In this document: positions 9,341 through 17,046 of the stretch, one piece after another | Position numbering within the stretch: position 1 is the stretch's first letter | Layout of the letters: each line of letters starts with the position of its first letter | Notes under the pieces: generated by a model | Told to the model about the DNA's origin: nothing | The model's input: only the letters and a program-made list of their open reading frames with translations | Databases searched by the model: none | Translations under genes and position numbers: made by a program | NCBI GenBank assembly: GCA_947494715.1 | Contig: CANLWG010000002.1 | Span: forward strand, 248,001-312,000 | Source: an uncultured Flavobacteriaceae bacterium | GTDB lineage: Bacteria > Bacteroidota > Bacteroidia > Flavobacteriales > Flavobacteriaceae | Reading direction: 5' to 3' | DNA length: 64,000 nucleotides

Positions 9341-10627
9341 ATGAAATCCTTTATAAAATTAACCATTGTATGCTTTTCTTTGTTGCTTCTCTCCTGTAGC
9401 AGTGATGACGACGGTAGCAGTGGTGAAGAAATCATTGATACCATAGATGTCCTAATGACCGTCAATCCATCAAACAATGAGCGGCCTGTATCAAAAACTC
9501 CTGAATTTGATTGGGAAGCGTATTCAGGCGAGGCGGCTATAACATATTCCTTGTTTTTAGGAACTTCCGAAACTACTTTAAATGAAACGGCATCTGACCT
9601 TTCAGTGGTCGAATTTAGTATTGAGGATATGAATTCGCTTGACTTGGCCACAATATACTACTGGAAGGTGGAGGCATATGAAGGCGGAGAACTGGTAGCA
9701 GAGAGTGAAACCCAAACCTTTACCACAGAGCGAATATCACCAACGCTTATCACGGAAACTGCGGCATACGGTGCCAGAAAGGCTGCCGGGGTTGAAGTGT
9801 TTGATAATAAAATCTGGGTGATCGGGGGAAGGGATGATGCTGACGGTCTTTTAGATGATATCTGGTCCAGTATTGATGGGGAAAACTGGATTTCTGAAGG
9901 AAATTTTTCTTTTGGAGGCATTTATGGTCACGAATTGATAGCCTTTAACGGCAAGCTTTGGATTTATGGAGGTGTCTTTAATGGAATTCTATCTCGAAAA
10001 ATCTTCAGCTCCGACGATGGCGTAATTTGGGTAGAAGAGACAGAAACAACTCCATTTATTCAGTACCAATCCTCACGGTTTACCGTTTTGGGCGATAAGA
10101 TATTCAGGATTGCCGGATACTCAGGTAATATTGATGACCTTTCTCCTGAGCGTAATGTCTATAGCAGTATCGATGGTCTTAATTGGGATTTAGAGACCGA
10201 GAACCACGGATTTGAAACCAAGTACAGCTTTCAGGTTGAAAGCTTGAATGGCATAATTTATGGCATTGAGCCCGATCCAGATTTCGACATTGATGGAATC
10301 AGTACCAGAACAACAATGGATGGAGCAAACTGGTCCGACCCTGTTGTTTCAGATATTCGGGAGCGGGGCATAAACTCTGTAAGAACCATGGTGACGGACG
10401 ATACCATTCTATTGATGACTACTCCGGTGGATGGTCCCAATAACAGTTCTACTTTTTATGAATCTTCAACCGGAGAAGATTGGGAGTCGGCAACAACCAT
10501 TGGTTCGGTGCCAATACGGGCTATTTTTTGTTCACTGGTCAATCTAAATGGAGAACTGTTTGCCATTGGGGGAACGGTAAGAAGTAATTTTTCGCAAACT
10601 AACAATACCGTTTGGAAACTTAACTGA
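9341..10627 (+). CDS. Kelch/Asp-box-like repeat lipoprotein
   Basis: This 428-residue lipoprotein has the signal SLLLLSC followed by an acidic Ser/Asp stretch (SSDDDGSSGEE). An N-terminal region of about residues 45-130 looks like a fibronectin-type module (TVNPSNNERPVSKTPEFDW through IYYWKVEAYEGGE). The rest consists of kelch-like blades carrying an S-x-DG-x-x-W motif: SSIDGENWISEG, SSDDGVIWVEE, SSIDGLNWDLE, TTMDGANWSDP. Segments such as VFDNKIWVIGG and FNGKLWIYGG are also kelch-like. It is likely a surface beta-propeller with a binding role. No catalytic signature is evident. Confidence 0.75.
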   Translation: MKSFIKLTIVCFSLLLLSCSSDDDGSSGEEIIDTIDVLMTVNPSNNERPVSKTPEFDWEAYSGEAAITYSLFLGTSETTLNETASDLSVVEFSIEDMNSLDLATIYYWKVEAYEGGELVAESETQTFTTERISPTLITETAAYGARKAAGVEVFDNKIWVIGGRDDADGLLDDIWSSIDGENWISEGNFSFGGIYGHELIAFNGKLWIYGGVFNGILSRKIFSSDDGVIWVEETETTPFIQYQSSRFTVLGDKIFRIAGYSGNIDDLSPERNVYSSIDGLNWDLETENHGFETKYSFQVESLNGIIYGIEPDPDFDIDGISTRTTMDGANWSDPVVSDIRERGINSVRTMVTDDTILLMTTPVDGPNNSSTFYESSTGEDWESATTIGSVPIRAIFCSLVNLNGELFAIGGTVRSNFSQTNNTVWKLN

Positions 10628-11167
10628 TTAAACTAGACTATAAACATACTTCAAAGGTCAAAACCAAACAGGAAAGTTAGTGAGTAGATATTCACTACTA
10701 ATCAAACATGGAACGTTGGGGGTATACGATAGTCCCATAAACAGAACGTATTTCACTAATCCCTTTGACCCTCTGTTTTTTAGGGTTCCAAAGTCGAGTA
10801 TCAACTCTTCTTTTAAGGCTTATATTGAGTTTTTTTCTATCTACCGTTATTCTGGCATATCGAGGTGCTTCATTATACTTAATTCTTTTTGTTTATAACC
10901 AGAACAGGATAGAAAATGTAGAAGTAGTGCGCATGATATTCGTCTTTAAATTAAACTTAGTTTAGGACGAAAGTCAAATCACTTATAAATCATTCATTTA
11001 ACAGGTTAAAAATGACTAATTTCAGGATACGAAGACATTAGATGAAAAATGTTGACGATTCGCGAAATCAAGTAAATGGATTCAAATTATATAATTTAAA
11101 GCTAAAACCTTAAAATACTAAAAATCAATTAGTTTTAAGGTCATTGAAATCCCCTGAAATCTTTAAA
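10628..11167. other. Gene-free AT-rich stretch
   Basis: No convincing gene is visible in these 540 bases. The short open frames have low-complexity, Phe/Ser-rich translations without start-site support. No strong hairpin followed by a T-run was found. Confidence 0.5.
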
Positions 11168-11247
11168 AGTAACCTCGGCAAGAATCACTTGGACAAAGCT
11201 CAGTATGAACTACGGTCCAAAAGCTTCGCTTTTACATACTTCGTATG
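11168..11247. repeat. Structured repeat copy B with tRNA-Arg 3'-end similarity
   Basis: This is the second copy of the repeat at 4756-4836. On the minus strand it contains two compact hairpins with GAA loops (ACATAC-GAA-GTATGT and AAAAGC-GAA-GCTTTT). Further along is a segment starting GGACCGTAGTTCA and ending GATTCTTGCCGAGG, which mimics the beginning and end of the tRNA-Arg gene lying 20 bases away. It may be a collapsed tRNA copy or a REP-like repeat that fused with a tRNA end. Confidence 0.6.
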
Positions 11248-11266
11248 TTTTGCGTCACTACTTTGT

Positions 11267-11337
11267 AGCCCCGGCAAGAATCGAACTTGCATCTAAAGTT
11301 TAGGAAACTTCTATTCTATCCATTGAACTACGGGGCC
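11267..11337 (-). tRNA. tRNA-Arg (anticodon CCU)
   Basis: The minus strand folds into a complete 71-base cloverleaf without encoded CCA. The acceptor stem is GGCCCCG with CGGGGCU (first pair G-U), and the D arm is GTTC...GAAT. The anticodon stem GAAGT/ACTTT encloses loop TTCCTAA, giving anticodon CCU, which reads AGG. The T arm is GCAAG-TTCGATT-CTTGC. Fragments similar to its 5' and 3' ends occur on both sides (11726-11747, 11171-11187, 4759-4775), so the locus has been a site of insertion or duplication. Confidence 0.92.
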
Positions 11338-11356
11338 ATAATTTTGAAGTGCAAAC

Positions 11357-11644
11357 TTATGAATACTTTTCTATAAGCTTTTGACTAATTTCGGGATATT
11401 TTTTTAGGTTTAATATGTACTTCCTACTCTTCATTTTTTTGATGTGTTTCTCAATTTTATCCGCAAGTGAAGAAGTTTCAACTTCCAAGGCATAGAAATA
11501 TTTCCACGGCATCCGCAACCTGGTAATACCTGTATTTAATTCTGCTGAGTTATGGAATTTCAATCTCTTTTTTAAATTGGATGTTCTTCCGATGTAATAA
11601 CTATCGTCTTTTAATGATTGGATGACATAGACATAGTGTGCCAT
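11357..11644 (-). CDS. GIY-YIG nuclease domain protein
   Basis: The ATG at 11644 gives a 95-residue protein beginning MAHYVYVIQSLKDDSYYIGR, the usual start of stand-alone GIY-YIG proteins; the frame upstream lacks similarity. The catalytic-domain signatures are the YVYVI and YYIG strands, the arginine in GRTSNLKKRL, the tyrosine-rich strand WKYFYALE and a glutamate in the helix ADKIEKHIKKMKSR. The family cuts DNA and includes UvrC-like and homing nucleases; many small flavobacterial copies sit beside tRNA or rRNA genes. Here it starts 20 bases beyond the tRNA-Arg 5' end, with a tRNA-like remnant on its other side, which fits a tRNA-associated mobile cassette. Confidence 0.85.
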   Translation of the reverse strand: MAHYVYVIQSLKDDSYYIGRTSNLKKRLKFHNSAELNTGITRLRMPWKYFYALEVETSSLADKIEKHIKKMKSRKYILNLKKYPEISQKLIEKYS

Positions 11645-11707
11645 GGTAAATTGTATACTATCAAAACTCCCCAAAGAACCAGAATCCACAGTGGCCAAGG
11701 AAACTTC

Positions 11708-11725
11708 CCCCGATAGCTATCGGGG
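11708..11725. repeat. Perfect 18-bp palindrome
   Basis: CCCCGATAGCTATCGGGG is a perfect inverted repeat lying directly next to the tRNA-like remnant at 11726-11747. I found no second copy in the window. It could be a transposition scar, a small hairpin repeat or a recombination site. Confidence 0.6.
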
Positions 11726-11747
11726 CTATCCCTTGAACTATAGGGCT
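11726..11747 (-). other. tRNA-Arg 5'-end remnant
   Basis: These 22 bases match the first 22 bases of the tRNA-Arg gene (11316-11337) at 18 positions. They include the acceptor-to-D-arm text TAGTTCAA and GGATAG. The similarity stops at the palindrome at 11708-11725. No complete cloverleaf can be formed here. Confidence 0.5.
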
Positions 11748-11880
11748 TTACTGAATTGGCACGCAGGCGGGCTTCTATTCCCTGTCTGCCGACCTTTAGA
11801 TTTGTATTATAAATATAATCTATGGTGATGATGTTGAAAGGAGGGGGTCCGGGGGAGACTCATAACCTATAAAAATGTTC

Positions 11881-12054
11881 ATAACTTTAAGGTCCAACAA
11901 AAAAGAACGGGGTGAACTTTCTTGCCGGCCAGGCTTGCGGCCTATTGCCTGTATCAGTCCCCGTTCTTCCAACCGGTCGCCCAGAACCATATAGGATTTC
12001 AGTCCCGACTTTTAAAGGTCTTAGTTTAAGCGACCATTTTAACAATATAAAATT
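11881..12054 (+). ncRNA. Structured 5' leader of IS110 element, candidate bridge RNA
   Basis: The non-coding segment before the transposase contains AAGAACGGGG (11903-11912) pairing perfectly with CCCCGTTCTT (11959-11968). An inner GGCC/GGCC stem lies between them. IS110-family elements encode a bridge RNA in the non-coding end before the recombinase, which guides target choice. Position and structure fit, but I cannot identify the target- and donor-binding loops or the element ends. Confidence 0.4.
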
Positions 12055-13049
12055 ATGGAAATAAAAGAAGTTATCGGCATCGATGTCAGCAAATTAACAT
12101 TGGACGCACACATCTACGTAAAAGGTTTTGCGCAAAGGTTCGCCAATACGGATGCGGGTATCGGGGAAATGTTGGCATGGGCGAAGGGGAGTTGTGGCCC
12201 AGGGATGGCCAACGTGCTTTTCGTCTTCGAGCACACGGGACTCTACAGCGATATTCTCGAGGGGTTCCTGGATAGCTCGAAACGGCCCATCGTATCGTTC
12301 CCGGCCTCGAGATCAAGCGCTCCCTGGGCATCGCCAGGGGAAAGGACGACAGGGCCGATGCAAAGCGGATAGCCCTTTACGGATGGCGTACCAGGGAGGA
12401 ATTCGTACCGCGCCAAAGACCGGGCGCGAAACTGGCGGCCATGAAAAGGCTCATGTCCCTGCGCAGGAAACTGGTCGCCCAACGGGCGGGGCATATAGCG
12501 AACCTTGGCGAGCAGCGAAGGGTATTGGGAGGAGATCCGCAACAACGCCTGTACAGCTGCCAAGAGGCCGTGATCGACTGTCTGGGCAAAGAGATCGCGG
12601 CGTCGGAAAGCGATATCGACGGGCTTATCGCACGGGACGCCCAGCTCAATGAAATGTTCGCCCTATTGCTCACCGTCAAGGGGATCGGAAAGGTCACGGC
12701 AAGGTTCCTTATCGTGTACACCAATGGCTTCAAGTGGTTCGCAAGCTGGAGGAAGTTCGCCTCCTACGTGGGGATCGCACCCTTTCCCAACACCTCAGGG
12801 AGCGGTCTTAAAGGAAGGACAAAGGTCAACAGAATGGCCAACAAAGAGGGAAAGGTACTGTTGAACATGTGTGCATGTACCGCCGTACGGTACAGCCACG
12901 AAATGAAAAGGTACTATGAACGAAGGATCGGTGAGGGAAAGGACAAAATGTCGACCATGAACATCATCAGGAACAAGATACTGGCAAGGGCCTTCGCGGT
13001 CGTAAGGCGGGGCACCCCCTATGTCTATACCATGAAATTCATCTCATGA
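12055..13049 (+). pseudogene. IS110-family transposase with a single-base frameshift
   Basis: The first frame (12055-12372) starts MEIKEVIGIDVSKLTLDA and includes FEHTGLYS, giving the first Asp and the Glu of the DEDD domain. Near 12300 the conserved text PGLEIKRSLGIARGKDDRADAKRIALYGW continues in another frame. That frame runs to 13049 and contains the C-terminal domain (VKGIGKVTARFLI, YVGIAPFPNTSGSGLKG with the putative catalytic serine). Restoring one C in the CCC at 12300-12302 would join both into one protein of about 331 residues, the normal family length. The region is visibly more GC-rich than its neighbours, pointing to recent transfer. No terminal repeats are evident, as is usual for this family. 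Confidence 0.85.
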
Positions 13050-13085
13050 TAGATAAAATTTATGAAAAAATATTTGCTTGAACCA

Positions 13086-13105
13086 TAGGATACTGGCAGG
13101 TATCC
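13086..13105 (+). other. Hairpin after the IS110 transposase
   Basis: AGGATAC pairs with GTATCCT around a six-base loop. It lies 36 bases after the transposase stop and may mark the right end of the element or serve as a weak terminator; no T-run follows. Confidence 0.4.
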
Positions 13106-13184
13106 TTTGAGCCCTCCTTTGGCGGGTAGGCTACGAGGTCAATTTATCAAGAGTGCAAAAATAAAGCTTTTTTTGGGAGTCGTA

Positions 13185-13348
13185 AGAAACTGTTTTAAAA
13201 TATGTCCATTATTTTTTTATGCCCCTTATTTGCGCCCTACTTCGTTAAAATTTTAGAACGTAGCTAAGGCTATGCTCGAAAATTTTGCCTCGTTCGGCAT
13301 CAAAAATGGTCTATAATAATTCTAATCACATATTTCAAAACAGTCTCT
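13185..13348. mobile_element. MITE-like palindromic element (about 164 bp)
   Basis: Terminal inverted repeats of 21 bases (13185-13205 and 13328-13348) match at 19 positions when one is reverse-complemented. Inside, the arms continue to pair imperfectly: ATTTTTTTATGCC with GGCATCAAAAAT, and CGTTAAAATTTT with AAAATTTTGCCTCG. Nearly the whole element can therefore fold back on itself. It contains no coding sequence. No target-site duplication is obvious. It occupies most of the 417-base gap between the IS110 element and the catabolic cluster. Confidence 0.55.
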
Positions 13349-13370
13349 GGAAATCGGCAGCAACTTATTT

Positions 13371-13382
13371 AATATCGATATT
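13371..13382. promoter_or_regulatory. Palindrome upstream of the Gfo/NagA/NagB cluster, candidate operator
   Basis: AATATCGATATT is a perfect 12-base palindrome with a central CG, centred about 90 bases upstream of the first oxidoreductase start. LacI-type operators have this form. No regulator gene is adjacent and no second copy was found. Confidence 0.3.
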
Positions 13383-13466
13383 GAGTTATTCCAATGAATA
13401 AAAGAATATTCCTATCATTTCTTTACCGAACAAAATCATATCTTGTACTGTGGTAAAACCAGAGGT

Positions 13467-14810
13467 ATGAAAAACAAAACAAACCCAAGAAGAAATTTTA
13501 TCAAAAAAAGTTCCATGGCCTTGGTAGCTGGTGGAGTATTGCCCCATTTCAGTGCCAAGAGCTATGCCCGTATTTTGGGATCCAACGAAAGGATTCTTAC
13601 TTCGGTAATGGGCGTGAATAGTCGTGGTAATGCCCTTGCCCAAAATTTTGCCAGTCAAGATAATTGTGATGTAATCCATATCTGCGATGTAGATCAAAGG
13701 GCCATTACAAAATGTATCGATGCCTTAAAAGAGCGACAGACCGTTGAGGCAAAAGGTTTTGGGGATTTTCGAAAATCCCTGGAGGACAAGGATGCCGATG
13801 CCCTGGTTATTGCCGCTCCAGATCATTGGCATGCCCCGGCCTCTCTTTTGGCCATGAAGGCCGGCAAGCATGTGTATGTTGAAAAACCCTGTAGCCATAA
13901 CCCCAATGAGGGTGAAATCTTGGTCCAAGCCGCTGAAAAATATGGAAAGGTCATACAAATGGGCAACCAGCGTCGCTCATGGCCCAATGTAATAGAAGGC
14001 ATTAATGCCTTGAAAGCTGGGGCAATAGGCCGGGTGTATTTCGGTAAAGGCTGGTATTCCAATAATAGACCCTCGATAGGAATAGGTAAGGAAACGGAAG
14101 TGCCTGATTGGTTGGATTGGGAATTGTGGCAGGGCCCCGCACCCAGAAAGAATTTCAAGGATAACCTCATTCATTACAATTGGCATTGGCATTGGCATTG
14201 GGGTACGGGAGAAGCTTTGAACAATGGCACACATATGATCGATCTATTACGCTGGGGCATGGAGGTAGATTATCCGTCAAAAGTCAGTTCCAATGGGGGG
14301 CGATACCGATATAAGGACGATTGGGAAACACCGGACACCCAAATTATAAATCTGGATTTCGACAATGGTATGACCATGTCCTGGGAAGGCCGAAGCTGTA
14401 ATGGAAAAAATATAGAGGGAAGTTCCGTGGGGGTATTATTCTATGGGGAAAACGGCAGTATGTTAATTCCCGGAGGGGACAGTTATACAATTTTCGACCT
14501 TCAGGGCAAGGTTGTAAAAGAGGTAAAGAACACTATGAAAATCGATGCGCGGAACAAAATGAATCCCGCAGAAAAATTGGATGCCCTCCATATTCAGAAT
14601 ATGTTCGGGGCAATAAAAAATGGAACAACGCTGAATTCGGATATGGATTCGGGCCATAAGAGTACCTTGCTCGTACAGCTAGGAAACATTGCTCAACGTA
14701 TGGGCCGATCATTGGAAATTGACTCGAAAAATGGCCATATCCTGAATGATAACGATGCCCAAAAGCTATGGGGCCGTTCATATGAACCGGGATGGGAAAT
14801 GAAGCTATAA
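13467..14810 (+). CDS. Gfo/Idh/MocA family oxidoreductase with twin-arginine-like signal
   Basis: The start at 13467 gives MKNKTNPRRNFIKKSSMALVAGGVL, a twin-arginine-like export signal; an upstream TTG would only add unrelated residues. The 447-residue protein has an NAD(P)-binding Rossmann domain and the family signature ADALVIAAPDHWHAPASLLAMKAGKHVYVEKPCSHNPNE, with the catalytic-type lysine in EKP. The region NWHWHWHWGTGEALNNGTHMIDLLRWGM is the conserved substrate-site block, with an enlarged WHWHWHW tract. The family oxidises sugars or 3-keto-sugars; exported members fold with cofactor before Tat transport. It opens a mainly plus-strand amino-sugar/glycan cluster. Confidence 0.9.
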   Translation: MKNKTNPRRNFIKKSSMALVAGGVLPHFSAKSYARILGSNERILTSVMGVNSRGNALAQNFASQDNCDVIHICDVDQRAITKCIDALKERQTVEAKGFGDFRKSLEDKDADALVIAAPDHWHAPASLLAMKAGKHVYVEKPCSHNPNEGEILVQAAEKYGKVIQMGNQRRSWPNVIEGINALKAGAIGRVYFGKGWYSNNRPSIGIGKETEVPDWLDWELWQGPAPRKNFKDNLIHYNWHWHWHWGTGEALNNGTHMIDLLRWGMEVDYPSKVSSNGGRYRYKDDWETPDTQIINLDFDNGMTMSWEGRSCNGKNIEGSSVGVLFYGENGSMLIPGGDSYTIFDLQGKVVKEVKNTMKIDARNKMNPAEKLDALHIQNMFGAIKNGTTLNSDMDSGHKSTLLVQLGNIAQRMGRSLEIDSKNGHILNDNDAQKLWGRSYEPGWEMKL

Positions 14811-14827
14811 GCTTCCAAAAACACAAT

Positions 14828-15820
14828 ATGACTACTCGAAGATCTTTTTTAAACAAAACCGGGAAAGGCATGCTCCTATCAGCGGCAACGATGACCATGC
14901 CATTAGGACTGGCTTCACAATTGACCAGTAAAAAGAATAAAGCCTCCAAACCATTCATCATTGGCATTATAGGTGCCGAAAACTCACATACCGCAGGCTT
15001 TGGAAAGTTGTTTAATATTGACAAAACCTTCCCCGGAATGGAAGTAAAGTATGTTTGGGGAGAAACCGAGGAATTCGCCAAAACCGCCATGGAAAAAGGC
15101 AATATTCCTAAAATGGTAAAGGATCCCAATGAAATGCTCGGAAAAATAGATGCCCTTATCGTGGACCATCGGCATGGAAAATTTCATCTTGAGCCAGCCG
15201 TTCCTTTTATTAAGGCAGGGATTCCGGCCTTTATAGATAAACCCTTCTGTTACCGTGCCGAAGAGGGAAAGGAATTTTTAAAAATGGCCCGTAAATATGG
15301 CACACCGGTTACCTCTTTTAGTTCCATTGCCCACAGTTATGAGACTTTTGATATTAAGGAACAATTACAACATATGGGGAGCCTCAACCAAGTAGTCCGG
15401 TATGGGCCCGTAGATTTGGAATCCAAATATGGGGGAATATTTTTCTATGGGGCACATATTGTTCAACCCCTATTGTATATGTTCGGGGATAGGGTGGAAA
15501 AGGTACAGGTACATAAAAATGGAAAAAACAGTAGTGCCAGTCTTGTTTTTCAGGATGGGATGTTGGCCACCTTGATTTTCACCACCAAAAAATACGGATG
15601 GCGCACCTTTGTTGAAACAGATGAGGGCATACAAGAATTGACTTCAAGATTAGAAGATAAAAAGCCGGCCAAAAATTATGCAGATATGGTTCATATGTTC
15701 AAAACCGGTGAAGAACCCAGAAGTCACGAAAGCATCATTCATTGTGTGGCCGTTTTGGAAGCTTTTGAAAAATCCGTGGAAAGTGGAAAATGGGAGAATG
15801 TGGCCCATTGGAATGAATAA
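14828..15820 (+). CDS. Second Gfo/Idh/MocA family oxidoreductase
   Basis: I start at the ATG at 14828 (MTTRRSFLNKTGKGMLLSAATMTMPL), which gives a twin-arginine-like signal and lies 17 bases after the preceding stop. The 330-residue protein keeps the Rossmann-like beginning (FIIGIIGAENSHTAGFGKLFN) and a shortened family motif (IDALIVDHRHGKFHLEPAVPFIKAGIPAFIDKPFC), in which the usual EKP is DKP. It is shorter and more divergent than its neighbour. The conserved GIIGAENSHT opening marks a subgroup of exported members whose substrate is not known. Pairing with the first oxidoreductase suggests sequential or heteromeric sugar oxidation in the periplasm. Confidence 0.85.
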   Translation: MTTRRSFLNKTGKGMLLSAATMTMPLGLASQLTSKKNKASKPFIIGIIGAENSHTAGFGKLFNIDKTFPGMEVKYVWGETEEFAKTAMEKGNIPKMVKDPNEMLGKIDALIVDHRHGKFHLEPAVPFIKAGIPAFIDKPFCYRAEEGKEFLKMARKYGTPVTSFSSIAHSYETFDIKEQLQHMGSLNQVVRYGPVDLESKYGGIFFYGAHIVQPLLYMFGDRVEKVQVHKNGKNSSASLVFQDGMLATLIFTTKKYGWRTFVETDEGIQELTSRLEDKKPAKNYADMVHMFKTGEEPRSHESIIHCVAVLEAFEKSVESGKWENVAHWNE

Positions 15821-15831
15821 AAATTAGTACA

Positions 15832-17043
15832 ATGAAATTTTTGACCTTATGTTTCATCTTTATACTGGCCCTAATGATTCCTATTGAATCTGTCGATACG
15901 ATTACGCTCCATGGTATCAGCTATCTGGATGAAAATCCGGTTTCAGTTTCCTTGAAAAATGGCAAGATTTCAGCAGTGGAACAACCAAACCAGAGTATTG
16001 ATAGACCAGATGTGTATATAGCTCCTGGTTTGATAGATGTACAGATCAACGGGTATGTCGGGGTCGATTTTTCCGGACCCGATCTTACCGTGGAAGGAGT
16101 TATAAAAGCGACAAAGGCACTTTGGAAGGCCGGGGTTACCAGCTATTTTCCGACCATCATTACAAGTGATCTGGATCGAATCAAAAAAAACTTCGCCATT
16201 TTGGCGGAAGCTCGCAAAAATCCCGAAATAGGACGATCCATTCCCGGTTTTCATTTGGAAGGGCCCTATATTTCCCCCTTGGCTGGTTTTCGAGGGGCCC
16301 ATTTGGAAAAATACATCAGAAAGCCAAATTGGAAGGAATTTCAAGAACTCCAAGAAGCAGCAGAAAATGGCATAAAGCTGATAACCGTTGCCCCAGAAAT
16401 TGATGGGGCGATTCCTTTTATTCGCAAATGTGTGAAAAGCGGCATTGTTGTTTCATTGGGGCATCACAACGGCTCTGCCGAGGAAATACAACTTGCCGTT
16501 GACGCAGGTGCTAAAATGGGCACACATTTAGGAAATGGATGTGCCAATGAAATCAACCGTCATCATAACCCTATTTGGCCACAATTGTCCAATGATGCCA
16601 TTACGGTCAGTATAATCGCAGATGGTTTTCATTTAACCAAGGAAGAAGTACGCACCTTCTATAAGGCCAAAGGTGTTGAAAATACCATTTTAGTTTCAGA
16701 CGCCCTTGATTTGGCCGGCTTACCTCCCGGGGAATACGTACGGGGGGAAAGAAAATTATTGCTTACCCCGGATGTCGTAAAACTTCCCAAGGAAAATGTA
16801 CTGGCAGGTGCAGCATCTCCCATTAGTAAATGTGTTGGGGTGATGTTGGATTATACCGGGTGCTCCCTAAAAAATGCTATTCAAATGGCAAGTACCAATC
16901 CAGCAAGGTTATTTTCCCTTGATGGACTAGGGAAAATTGAAGTAGGTAAACAAGCCGACCTTATTCTTTTTTCCATAGAAGACAATCAAGTGGTCATTAA
17001 ACAAACTTATGTTGACGGGAAGCTGGTCTATAAGCAGGATTGA
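15832..17043 (+). CDS. nagA: NagA-like N-acetylglucosamine-6-phosphate deacetylase with N-terminal signal
   Basis: This 403-residue amidohydrolase has the NagA landmarks: PGLIDVQINGYVGVDF, metal-ligand Glu143 in HLEGPYISP, His211 in SLGHHNGSAEE, His232 in GTHLGNG and catalytic Asp290 in VSDAL. Two features are odd. The protein begins with a hydrophobic signal-like segment (LTLCFIFILALMIPIES), which cytosolic NagA lacks. The loop that is usually THLFNAM with phosphate contacts is THLGNGCANEINRHHNPIWP. It may therefore be exported and act on an unphosphorylated N-acetyl sugar. It lies 11 bases after the preceding gene and 3 bases before the transporter, clearly in an operon. Confidence 0.85.
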   Translation: MKFLTLCFIFILALMIPIESVDTITLHGISYLDENPVSVSLKNGKISAVEQPNQSIDRPDVYIAPGLIDVQINGYVGVDFSGPDLTVEGVIKATKALWKAGVTSYFPTIITSDLDRIKKNFAILAEARKNPEIGRSIPGFHLEGPYISPLAGFRGAHLEKYIRKPNWKEFQELQEAAENGIKLITVAPEIDGAIPFIRKCVKSGIVVSLGHHNGSAEEIQLAVDAGAKMGTHLGNGCANEINRHHNPIWPQLSNDAITVSIIADGFHLTKEEVRTFYKAKGVENTILVSDALDLAGLPPGEYVRGERKLLLTPDVVKLPKENVLAGAASPISKCVGVMLDYTGCSLKNAIQMASTNPARLFSLDGLGKIEVGKQADLILFSIEDNQVVIKQTYVDGKLVYKQD

Positions 17044-17046
17044 TCC

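Noticed and set aside
10680-10965. Two overlapping short open frames after the kelch-like lipoprotein
   Set aside because: Translations are Phe/Ser/Ile-rich, have no start-site support or recognisable motif and lie in AT-rich intergenic sequence.
11643-11828. 61-codon plus-strand frame over the tRNA remnant and palindrome
   Set aside because: It runs through the tRNA-like fragment and a palindrome; composition reflects repeats, not protein.
12290-12310. Programmed frameshifting in the IS110 transposase
   Set aside because: No slippery heptamer or downstream pseudoknot is apparent, and the family normally uses one continuous frame; a one-base deletion or read error is simpler.
12128-12733. 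Long alternative frames on both strands inside the IS110 element
   Set aside because: They are shadows caused by the high GC content of the transposase gene; only the two frames with DEDD and C-terminal motifs are real.
14179-14202. ATTGGC hexamer repeated three times and part of a fourth
   Set aside because: It encodes the WHWHWHW expansion of a conserved oxidoreductase block; in-frame and probably just coding microvariation.
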